Position numbers and translations under genes: made by a program. A stretch of 64,000 bases of DNA from Onthomonas sp964456525 (GTDB lineage Bacteria; Bacillota; Clostridia; Oscillospirales; Oscillospiraceae), in assembly GCA_964456525.1 (NCBI GenBank), contig CAYWAP010000003.1, positions 13,255-77,254 on the forward strand, given 5' to 3'. Below the pieces are notes generated by a model that searched no databases, was not told where the DNA came from, and saw nothing but the letters and a program-made list of their open reading frames with translations. Each line of letters opens with the position of its first letter. Positions within the stretch are counted from its first letter, which is position 1. Shown piece by piece: positions 50,475 through 57,807 of the stretch.

Positions 50475-52568
50475 CTACTCGACCTCTCTGAAATACAGCC
50501 CTCTCGTAAACTTCTCCGGGGCCTTGCCCTCGCCGCTGATATAACCGGCCAGGATGCGGGCGCACTCCCCGGGGCGTTCAAAGGTGAACTGGAGACGGGC
50601 CGCCCAAATGCCGCTCCTCTGCCAGACATCCCCCTTGTCCGCCAGCCAGAGCGGCGCGGAGTTGAAGATCTCGTTCCGGCAGCCGTAGGCGTGATCCACC
50701 GGGAACGCGGCATGGATTCGGTCGATGAGGTGCCGCTCCTGACCGGTCTTCCACCGGCAGGTACACTTGCCGCCGCGCTTTCGCAGAATGCAATTTTCCG
50801 TAATCATCAGGGGGAACCGGCCGTACACCAGCAGTTCGGTGTCCAGCGGCTTGGACAGGTCGCGGATTCGCTGGCTCTTTAACTCAAAGGAAATCACTGC
50901 GGACTCCAGCCCCAATTCCTTCAGGGCGCGCAGCGCTCCGCTGTTCATCACGCCCAGGCCAAAGTCACCCCGGACGGTCAGCCCTGCCTCCTCCGCCAGA
51001 CGAATTCCGGACAGCGTGGATGCATAGGCGGCGCTGACCCCCAGATCCCGAAGCTGCTTCAGCGCCTTTTGGACGATGGAGCGCTCCCGATCCCAGAGCA
51101 CACGGGGCAATGTGACGGCGCACTCGATTCCGAACTGTAATATTTTCTCAATAATATCCGAATTGTATTGTAATTCCTCCAGCGGAAGCGCCACGGACAC
51201 CGGACGGCACCGGAGCAGCTCGTCTGTGAGCTGGCTCGCCGCGTGGAGGGAGACGGTATAAACGGGAGCCTCGGTCCGGTTGGGCACGGCAGGCAGGGGC
51301 AGCGCCGGGCGCTCCCGGCGGCGCGGAGCGGCGACCCGCTTCTCCGACAGCTTTTTCAGCGCCTCTCTGCGCAGCCCGTTTATGCAGGACAGCGGCAGCG
51401 ACAGCCCCTCGCCCACATCGACGGCGCACTGGGTGCAGAAATAGGGCGTCCCGCCCATCTTGACAACCTGCTTTTCCACCTGCTCCTTCGTGACCGCCCG
51501 GCTTCGGGCCGGTTCCGGCACAGAGCCGGTCACGGAGACGCTGTGTCCGTCCTCGTCGGCCAGGGACACTTTGACCGGCTCCCCGGCCCGGACGGCCATG
51601 GAAACCGCCACCGGCACCCTGGGGTGCTCCCGGCCATACTCCCGCCTGACCTCGGCAAACAGCTTGTCCGGCAGTGGCGTCTTCTCATGAACCCCGAACA
51701 TCTCCGGCCCGGTTTGGTCCAAAAAGTAGCCGTCTGTAAAGCCCTGTCTGGAGAAGGCAAGGCGCAGCTTCTCCAGCTCCTCCGCCGTGGGTTCCCGGCG
51801 CTCTTTCAGCGCATCGGCATAGACCTTGGTCACAATGGCCACGTACTCCGGGCGCTTCATCCGCCCTTCCAGTTTGATGCAGGCCACTCCCATGTCGTCC
51901 AGTTCCCGCAGGTGCCCGGCAAGGCTCATATCTTTCAGGCTGAGCAGCGGCCGGCTAGCCGTGCCATCCAGACGGTAATTCAACCGGCAGGGCTGGGCGC
52001 ACATGCCCCGGTTGCCGCTTCGCCCGCCGATCACCGAGGAGAAAAAGCACTGCCCCGAGTAACACATACACAGCGCGCCGTGGGCAAACACCTCAATTTC
52101 CACCGGCGAGTGGGCGCAGATGTAACCGATCTGGTCCCGGGAAAGCTCCCGGGAGAGCACCACCCGGGTGATTCCAAGATCCGCCGCCATTTTGACCCCT
52201 TCCAGGTCGTGAATGGTCATCTGGGTGGAGGCATGGAGGGGCAGATCCGGAACGATCTGCCTGGCCAGAGCCAGGACGCCCAAATCCTGAACCAGCAGGG
52301 CGTCCACGCCAATGGCGCTGGCATAGCGGAGCAGGTCGGCCGCCTGTTCCATTTCCCGGTCATAGAGCAGGGTGTTCACCGTCAAATAGACCTTGACGCC
52401 CCGCAGGTGACAGTCTTCCACCGTAATTTTCAGCGTTTCCCGGTCAAAATTGGCGGCATTCCGGCGGGCATTGAAGTTTTCCGCCCCCAAATAAATGGCG
52501 TCCGCCCCGGACTGAACCGCGGCCCGGGCCGCTTCCGGAGAGCCAGCCGGTGCAAGCAATTCCATCAT
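50475..52568 (-). CDS. U32-family peptidase-like protein (RlhA/TrhP group) with C-terminal extension
   Basis: U32 proteins of this group act in RNA hydroxylation (23S rRNA C2501 or tRNA wobble uridine) rather than proteolysis in characterised cases. The N-terminal barrel begins LLAPAGSPEAARAAVQSGADAIYLG. The iron-sulfur cysteines lie in CMCYSGQCFFSS and NRGMCAQPCR. A long C-terminal region of the DUF3656 kind (after about residue 370) extends it to 697 residues, compared with roughly 400-450 for the short forms. Two adjacent ATG codons; no strong ribosome-binding site, but zapA stops four bases upstream, so translation is probably coupled. Confidence 0.9.
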   Translation of the reverse strand: MMELLAPAGSPEAARAAVQSGADAIYLGAENFNARRNAANFDRETLKITVEDCHLRGVKVYLTVNTLLYDREMEQAADLLRYASAIGVDALLVQDLGVLALARQIVPDLPLHASTQMTIHDLEGVKMAADLGITRVVLSRELSRDQIGYICAHSPVEIEVFAHGALCMCYSGQCFFSSVIGGRSGNRGMCAQPCRLNYRLDGTASRPLLSLKDMSLAGHLRELDDMGVACIKLEGRMKRPEYVAIVTKVYADALKERREPTAEELEKLRLAFSRQGFTDGYFLDQTGPEMFGVHEKTPLPDKLFAEVRREYGREHPRVPVAVSMAVRAGEPVKVSLADEDGHSVSVTGSVPEPARSRAVTKEQVEKQVVKMGGTPYFCTQCAVDVGEGLSLPLSCINGLRREALKKLSEKRVAAPRRRERPALPLPAVPNRTEAPVYTVSLHAASQLTDELLRCRPVSVALPLEELQYNSDIIEKILQFGIECAVTLPRVLWDRERSIVQKALKQLRDLGVSAAYASTLSGIRLAEEAGLTVRGDFGLGVMNSGALRALKELGLESAVISFELKSQRIRDLSKPLDTELLVYGRFPLMITENCILRKRGGKCTCRWKTGQERHLIDRIHAAFPVDHAYGCRNEIFNSAPLWLADKGDVWQRSGIWAARLQFTFERPGECARILAGYISGEGKAPEKFTRGLYFREVE

Positions 52569-52572
52569 GAGT

Positions 52573-52893
52573 TCAGCGCTTGCCCTGCGACAGGCGGAAG
52601 TTTTCCCGCTTCAAGTCGGAAATTTCATTCTTGAGCCTGTTGGCGTCGTCCAGCGCGTCCTTCAACTGTTTGCGCAGGTTCTCCGACGCCCTGCGTTCCC
52701 TGAAATAATTGTCGGCGATGTTCATCGCTGCCATGGTGGCTGCGTCAATGGCCGAGACGCGGATGCCGTTTTTCACCGCATCAATCTGCCCTTCCACATA
52801 GCTGGCAACCTGTTCCATATACGGCGTGGCACTGTCCGTACTGGCCAGCGTGTACTCACGGCCATCAACGGTCACAGTAACTTTGGTTTTCAT
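52573..52893 (-). CDS. zapA: Cell division protein ZapA
   Basis: FtsZ-binding protein that bundles FtsZ filaments. The N-terminal domain begins KVTVTVDGREYTLAS, and the C-terminal coiled coil (about residues 60-104) ends in DLKRENFRLSQGKR. 106 residues. GGAGG lies seven bases before the ATG. Its own extended -10 promoter is at 52945-52953. It is co-transcribed with the U32 gene, an association seen in other Firmicutes. Confidence 0.92.
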   Translation of the reverse strand: MKTKVTVTVDGREYTLASTDSATPYMEQVASYVEGQIDAVKNGIRVSAIDAATMAAMNIADNYFRERRASENLRKQLKDALDDANRLKNEISDLKRENFRLSQGKR

Positions 52894-52944
52894 TCTTTTC
52901 CCTCCAGGCAGTCTTTCACACTCACACAGTGTATAGATAGTGAA

Positions 52945-52953
52945 ATTATATCA
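52945..52953 (-). promoter_or_regulatory. Extended -10 promoter of zapA
   Basis: On the minus strand TGATATAAT forms TGn-TATAAT with only a poor -35 box upstream. The leader to zapA is about 45 nt. Confidence 0.6.
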
Positions 52954-53011
52954 CAAACAATTGCCGCATAAAACCGTTTTCCGACGGATTTCTTCAAATT
53001 TTCTGTGACGG

Positions 53012-53036
53012 AAAGGGCCTGGCATTCACCAGGCCC
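53012..53036 (-). terminator. Terminator of the pseudophosphatase-PASTA gene
   Basis: On the minus strand GGGCCTGG and CCAGGCCC form a perfect 8-pair stem with a 6-base loop, followed by TTTCC. It lies about 95 bases after the stop codon and separates the gene from zapA. Confidence 0.68.
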
Positions 53037-53131
53037 TCCCTTATGGAACTGTTTTTGCCCCCCGGATGCCAAAAAGGCACGCCGGGAGCGGCCGGAGAAA
53101 CCGGATTTTGGTCCCCTCCGGCGCGGCAGCA

Positions 53132-54715
53132 TCATTCTGCCAGATAGAAAAAGACGTTTTCCCCCTGCAACAGCGACTTCCCGGCAGCCGGGCTCTGGGA
53201 GATCACATGGTCGGATTCCACCGTGCTGCTGCTCTGATAGTCAAAGGTATATGTCAGCCCCAGGCTTACCAGCGTGTTCGCGGCCTCTATGCGGCTCATC
53301 CCGGTCAAATCGGGAACGTCAATCCGGCTTTCTCCCATGCTGAGAATCAGCAAGACCGACTCACCGGCCTCCAATTTGCTGCCCGCCGCAGGCTCCTGAT
53401 AGACCACCGAGCCTTCCGTTTCGTCCTCATAGGCCCACCGGATGCTCACCTGGTATCCAGCCGCCTCCAGCGTCTGCCGGGCGGTTTCCTGATCCTCTCC
53501 GACCACGTCGGGCACTGCGTCCTCTTCCGCCCCCTTGCTGACATCCAACTGTATCGTGTCGCCGGGGAAGGCCGCGTCCCCGCTCTGGATGGATTGGGAG
53601 AGCACTTCTCCTATGAGCGCCGTCTCGCTGTAGCTCTCCGTGATCTCGACTACCAGACCCCGGTTGTTCAGGATCTCCTGTGCCTCTTCCACGTCCAGCC
53701 CAACCACATCGTCCACCGGCACCGGCTCCTCTCCCAGACTGACGGAAATCGTAACCGCCGTGCTGCGAGAGCCACGGTCACCGGCCAGAACGGACTGCGC
53801 AAACACCGCTCCGGCTTCTGCGCTGTCATGATAGTATTCCTTCGTCTCAACCTGGAATCCCAGCGCCTCCAAAGCCGCTATGGCGCGCTCCTGTCCCATG
53901 CCAACCACATCGGGAACGGTGGGATGGCTCCACCGATAGAAGCCCGTTCCCCCCACCGCCAGGACGATGAGCAGCAAAACCGCAAAGACCGGAGCCAGAC
54001 AGCCCCTTTTGCGCCGCTTCCGCGCCGGTTCTTCTGCGGCTGCGGGCCCGGGCGTCCACTCCCGCGCAGCATCCGTCTGCTGGGGCCCGGAGGCGGCAGC
54101 CACTTCTTTCTCAGCCGTCGCCGCTGGCGCCTCGCTGGTGTCCGCTTCGGTCACCCCAATCAGCACCGCCGCGACGCCGCCCTGACCGCCCTGCGCCAGC
54201 GCCAGATCCACCAGCGCCTTACAGCTTCCGGACAGATCACCGTCCCCGGAGACGGTATGCAGAATCTGCTCCTCGGAGACAGCGCCGCTCAGGCCGGGGC
54301 TGCACAGGAGATAAACGTCTCCCTGGGCCGCGGCTCCTGCGCCGTTGGGGCTGATCTGCACCATTTCGCCTTGCCGTATCCGGTAGACTCGTCCGGCGCC
54401 CTCCCTGACCACGCGCACCGCATGGCCGCTGAGGGACAGGCTGGCAAACCCTGCCCCCACTTTCCCGCCGTCAGCAGGCTGGGGCTGCCGGTTGAGGTCG
54501 TCCCATTGTCTCAAGGTCTCCAAAACGATCTCCGGGACAGCTTCCTCCTTCACATCGCCCACCAACGAAAAAACCGGTTCTGATTGTTCCGTTTCCCCGC
54601 TGAGCCCGCACAGACCATCCCCAAGCGGTCTGGTCTCTCCAGCCAGAAAAAAATACCCTTGATGTCCTTCCCGGGCCTTTCCATCGGCCGTATAGGCTGT
54701 ATATCTTGTCTTCAT
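53132..54715 (-). CDS. PP2C-like pseudophosphatase, one membrane helix and four PASTA domains
   Basis: Residues 1-190 follow the PP2C motif order, but key residues are changed. RxxNxD reads REGHQG (residues 15-20). DGMGG reads DGLCG, keeping its Asp at 33. GDSR reads GAGR (106-109). LLCSDGL reads LLCSPGL, and GGxDN reads GGQGG (176-180). Most metal-binding aspartates are therefore lost and phosphatase activity is unlikely. A Pro/Ala/Glu linker leads to a basic stop and membrane helix (about 238-260). Four PASTA repeats follow (about 266-328, 332-396, 399-463, 465-527), which in PrkC/PknB bind peptidoglycan fragments outside the cell. 527 residues. The ATG at 54715 has AGGAA upstream. No Ser/Thr kinase gene is adjacent; zapA lies downstream. 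The fold call is by motif pattern; a receptor-like role is inference. Confidence 0.82.
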   Translation of the reverse strand: MKTRYTAYTADGKAREGHQGYFFLAGETRPLGDGLCGLSGETEQSEPVFSLVGDVKEEAVPEIVLETLRQWDDLNRQPQPADGGKVGAGFASLSLSGHAVRVVREGAGRVYRIRQGEMVQISPNGAGAAAQGDVYLLCSPGLSGAVSEEQILHTVSGDGDLSGSCKALVDLALAQGGQGGVAAVLIGVTEADTSEAPAATAEKEVAAASGPQQTDAAREWTPGPAAAEEPARKRRKRGCLAPVFAVLLLIVLAVGGTGFYRWSHPTVPDVVGMGQERAIAALEALGFQVETKEYYHDSAEAGAVFAQSVLAGDRGSRSTAVTISVSLGEEPVPVDDVVGLDVEEAQEILNNRGLVVEITESYSETALIGEVLSQSIQSGDAAFPGDTIQLDVSKGAEEDAVPDVVGEDQETARQTLEAAGYQVSIRWAYEDETEGSVVYQEPAAGSKLEAGESVLLILSMGESRIDVPDLTGMSRIEAANTLVSLGLTYTFDYQSSSTVESDHVISQSPAAGKSLLQGENVFFYLAE

Positions 54716-54812
54716 AAGCGTAATTCCTGTTCTGGTTCTCCCCAAATTTCACTTCGCTCCCACGAAAGGGAATCAAATGTCTACGATACACCGTCTTAGT
54801 CGCGGTTTTTAT

Positions 54813-54841
54813 CAAAACGGCCCGCCTGGACGGCAGGCCGT
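54813..54841 (-). terminator. Terminator of the CoA-transferase gene
   Basis: On the minus strand ACGGCC-GCC pairs with GGC-GGCCGT with one mismatch, and TTTT follows. It lies about 65 bases after the stop codon. The remaining 100 bases to the pseudophosphatase gene hold no promoter that I can assign. Confidence 0.65.
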
Positions 54842-54907
54842 CTGGTAAGCAGTCTGACACAGTCCTCTCCCCCTCTTCGGGGCAAAGCCTTCCCCCGCAG
54901 CGACCGG

Positions 54908-56245
54908 TTACTTGTTGCTGCGTCTCCAGATGTGCTGCTTTTCGGCAGCGGCAATCAGGGATTCCCGGAAATCGGGATGGGCAATGGAGATCAATGCCTC
55001 GGCGCGCTGCCAGGAGGACAGCCCCTTCAGGTTGACCATGCCATACTCCGTGACCACATACATGGTGTTGGCGCGGGTGTCCGTGACGATGGAGCCGCTG
55101 TCCAGAGTGGGTTTAATCCGGCTGTGCAAAACGCCGTCGCGGCTCTGGAAGGTAGAGGACATGCAGATAAAGCTCTTGCCCCCCTTGGAGAGGTACGCCC
55201 CCATCACAAAGTCCAGCTGTCCGCCTGCGCCGGAGATGTGCTTAATGCCCGCGGACTCCGCGTTCACCTGGCCGTAAAGATCCACGTCCACCGCGTTATT
55301 GATGGAGATAAAGTTGTCGATGGAGGCAATCACCCGTACATCGTTGGTATAATCCACCGGCGCGGACATGCATTCCGGGTTATTGTCCAGATAGTCGTAC
55401 ATCTTCTTGGTTCCCGCCCCAAAGGCATAGACTTGACGGCCCTTGTCAATGTTCTTCCGGGCGCCGGTGATTTTGCCCGCCTTTGCGATATCCACAAACG
55501 CGTCTACATACATCTCGGTATGTACGCCCAGATCCTTCAAATCGGACTGGGCAATGAGGGAGCCCACCGCGTTGGGCATGCCGCCGATTCCCAGCTGCAA
55601 GCACGCCCCGTCCGGAATCTGCTCCACGATCAGCTTTGCAACCGCCTCGTCCACCGGCGTGATTGCGCCGCTGCCCATCTCGCCAATGGGTGGGTTATCG
55701 CCCTCCACGACCATGGTGGCCTGGGAGATGTGGATGCCGTCCTGGAAGCCGCCCAGGCAGCGGGGCATATTCTGATTCACCTCCAGGATGATGATCTCAG
55801 CCCGCTCGCAGACCGCCGCCATATGGGAGGCGCTGGGGCCAAAGCTGAAATACCCATGTTCATCCATGGGAGAGACCTGCATCATGGCCACCCGGCTGGG
55901 GCAGTCCAGCTCCCGGTTGTATCGGGGCAGCTCGGAATAGCGGATCGGCGCATAGAACGCAAACCCCCGGCTCGCCGCTTTGCGCTCAATGCCCCCCATG
56001 TGCCAGCTGTTCCAGCAAATATGGGCTGCGGGATCGTCGATTTTAAAAATTTCCGGCTCCCACATGAGAATTCCGCCCCGGAATTTCACGTCCGTCAGCG
56101 CAGGGAGCCGCTTTGCCAACGCCTTGTCCAGCGCCACCGGGGTGGTGACCGTCCAGCCGAAGTCCACCCAGTCCCCGCTGCGGACGCATTCGACCGCCTC
56201 GTCTGCGCTTGTGAGCTTGCTCTGATACAGTGCCTGGTAATCCAT
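54908..56245 (-). CDS. but: Butyryl-CoA:acetate CoA-transferase
   Basis: Final step of butyrate formation: moves CoA from butyryl-CoA to acetate, releasing butyrate. Family I CoA-transferase related to 4-hydroxybutyrate CoA-transferase. Glycine-rich LQLGIGGMPNAVG, the GVHTEMYVD segment with the catalytic glutamate, and the But-type stretch KHISGAGGQLDFVMGAY followed by SKGGKSFICMSS are present. 445 residues from the ATG at 56245 with AGGAGG eight bases upstream. Single-gene unit with its own promoter and terminator. A Rex-like site lies next to the promoter. Substrate preference is inferred from the But-type motif; closely related transferases use other short-chain acids. Confidence 0.9.
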   Translation of the reverse strand: MDYQALYQSKLTSADEAVECVRSGDWVDFGWTVTTPVALDKALAKRLPALTDVKFRGGILMWEPEIFKIDDPAAHICWNSWHMGGIERKAASRGFAFYAPIRYSELPRYNRELDCPSRVAMMQVSPMDEHGYFSFGPSASHMAAVCERAEIIILEVNQNMPRCLGGFQDGIHISQATMVVEGDNPPIGEMGSGAITPVDEAVAKLIVEQIPDGACLQLGIGGMPNAVGSLIAQSDLKDLGVHTEMYVDAFVDIAKAGKITGARKNIDKGRQVYAFGAGTKKMYDYLDNNPECMSAPVDYTNDVRVIASIDNFISINNAVDVDLYGQVNAESAGIKHISGAGGQLDFVMGAYLSKGGKSFICMSSTFQSRDGVLHSRIKPTLDSGSIVTDTRANTMYVVTEYGMVNLKGLSSWQRAEALISIAHPDFRESLIAAAEKQHIWRRSNK

Positions 56246-56326
56246 GTTTTGTACCTCCTGATTTCTCATTTATGAAGAAGTATGTGCCAACGCGTTTTCA
56301 TGGTTCATAGGATAAGATACAGTTTC

Positions 56327-56355
56327 ATTATAGCGCAATTTACCCGTGATGGAAA
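56327..56355 (-). promoter_or_regulatory. Promoter of the CoA-transferase gene
   Basis: On the minus strand TTTCCA (56350-56355) and TATAAT (56327-56332) are 17 bases apart. The leader is about 75 nt. The 449-base gap between but and the histidine kinase holds this promoter, the Rex-like site, a hairpin (CTGCC/GGCAG with an A/T-rich stem, near 56361-56394) and the divergent promoter at 56421-56449. Confidence 0.75.
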
Positions 56356-56362
56356 GACCTGC

Positions 56363-56380
56363 CTGTTATTTTTTTCACAA
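56363..56380. promoter_or_regulatory. Rex-like operator upstream of the CoA-transferase promoter
   Basis: CTGTTAT-N4-TTCACAA matches the 7-4-7 Rex consensus TTGTTAA-N4-TTAACAA at 11 of 14 positions. It ends eight bases upstream of the minus-strand -35 box. The same layout, at the same score, is seen at the thiolase promoter. The A/T-rich centre could match by chance, so confidence is moderate. Confidence 0.45.
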
Positions 56381-56420
56381 AAAAGAATGGCAGACTTTTT
56401 TGTAAAATTCGACATTTGAC

Positions 56421-56449
56421 TTGAGACAATCGCCAATTTTTGCTATACT
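56421..56449 (+). promoter_or_regulatory. Promoter of the soluble histidine kinase gene
   Basis: TTGAGA (56421-56426) and TATACT (56444-56449) are 17 bases apart. The leader to the ATG at 56695 is about 240 nt. I recognise no riboswitch in it. Confidence 0.75.
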
Positions 56450-56694
56450 CAACTGACGCCGGGTGTTTCCCGAAAAACGGGACACCCTAAGGAAGGACAA
56501 AGACGTTCTCTGTGTTGACCGGCGAGCTGATTGCTGCCCCGGCTCCCCCTCTCCCATACACCGCCCCTTTGGGCGGATACAGCCGTCTTTTCCAGCCAAC
56601 GATCCTTATTTTCCGGTCATGAGGCGATCAACCCGGTTGACCCATGGCCTCAGCAGCGCAAGAAATAGATAGAACGCAGAGCGGCGGAGGGCCT

Positions 56695-57753
56695 ATGGGT
56701 GTTTTTGTAATTTCCGGAGAATCGTATTTTGATGTTATTTCTCAACCAGTTTTGATGACGCGCAGCGGAACCATTGCATACATGAACGACGCCGCCCGGG
56801 CCGCCATTTCGTCCCTGTCCGTTGGGGACACGCTTCCCAGCGTATTTCCCCCCCAGCCCGATTCCATCGCCCAGGTCACGCTGGAACACCGGCAATGGCA
56901 AATCCGCTCCTTTGCCGTGGACGGGGGCATCCTGTATCAGCTTTCCGCCGTGGAAAAGCATGCCCTCACCGCGGAAGACTCCTATTCCTTCTCCATCGGC
57001 ACAAAAACCGCCATGACCTCCATGCTCACGGCGCTGGAGGCGCTGCAAAATGAGCTCGCCGAGACGGAACTGGAGCGAAACCGCAGCCGGTTTGCCGCTT
57101 TGAACCAGAGTTATTACAAACTGCTCCACGCCGTCGACAGCCTCTCCTTCTACAGCCTTGCCGCCATTGGCGCGGAAAATCTGTTCCATCCGGAGGTTCT
57201 GAACCTGACCCGGTTCTGCCGGGAGATGGCGGACGATCTGTCCCCTCTGGTGGAGCTGACGGGCCATCGGCTGACATTGGAAAACGCAGCCCAGCCCCTG
57301 TTTATCCGGGGCGACCGGCGGTTGCTGGAGCGGCTCCTCTGCCAGCTCTGTGCAAACGCCGTGAAGGCCGGGGGAGACATCCAAATCCATTTGACCCGGC
57401 AGCAGCAGCTCGCCCGTCTGACGGTGTCGGACAATGGCCGGGGCATCAGTGATCAGATGCTGAATCACGCCTTTACCGCCAAAACGTCGTATTTGAGCCG
57501 CTATCCCACCGGCGTGGGCTTCGGTCTGGCCATTTGTCAGGAGATTTCCCGCCTCCATGGCGGCGCCATGATGATCTCCCGCCAGAAGCAGGGCACCCAG
57601 GCCGTCATCTCCCTCCCCCTCCTGGAGGAGGACGTTTTGAACACGCCTTTGCAGAGCAAAGGGCCGGCGATTTCCGGCGGCCTGTCCCAGGCCCTTCTGG
57701 AGATGAGCGATGTGCTGCCGCCCAGCTGCTATGATCCCGCAGCCATTTTATAA
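56695..57753 (+). CDS. Soluble orphan histidine-kinase-like protein, degenerate phosphoacceptor
   Basis: N-terminal PAS-like sensor region (about residues 8-85, with a YFDVISQPVLMTRSGTIAYMN pattern split over strands), then a helical region and a C-terminal HATPase domain. ATPase motifs are intact: N221 in LCQLCANAVKAG, DNGRG at 246-250, F-box AFTAKTS and GVGFGLAI at 273-280. The dimerisation helix lacks the usual H-E/D phosphoacceptor box; the nearest histidine is H145 in KLLHAVDSL. No membrane helix and no response-regulator gene nearby. 352 residues from the ATG with GGAGG four bases upstream. It may phosphorylate a distant partner through H145, or act as an ATP-binding regulator. Confidence 0.8.
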   Translation: MGVFVISGESYFDVISQPVLMTRSGTIAYMNDAARAAISSLSVGDTLPSVFPPQPDSIAQVTLEHRQWQIRSFAVDGGILYQLSAVEKHALTAEDSYSFSIGTKTAMTSMLTALEALQNELAETELERNRSRFAALNQSYYKLLHAVDSLSFYSLAAIGAENLFHPEVLNLTRFCREMADDLSPLVELTGHRLTLENAAQPLFIRGDRRLLERLLCQLCANAVKAGGDIQIHLTRQQQLARLTVSDNGRGISDQMLNHAFTAKTSYLSRYPTGVGFGLAICQEISRLHGGAMMISRQKQGTQAVISLPLLEEDVLNTPLQSKGPAISGGLSQALLEMSDVLPPSCYDPAAIL

Positions 57754-57769
57754 CAATCCTGTGATCGCA

Positions 57770-57801
57770 AAAAGAGGCCGCCCCCTGCGGGGCAGCCTCT
57801 T
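57770..57801. terminator. Bidirectional terminator between the kinase-like gene and obg
   Basis: AAGAGGC-GCCCC and GGGGC-GCCTCTT form a long GC-rich stem with one internal mismatch. T5 follows on the minus strand, so it mainly ends obg; the plus side has a weaker T content. Confidence 0.82.
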
Positions 57802-57807
57802 CGTCTA

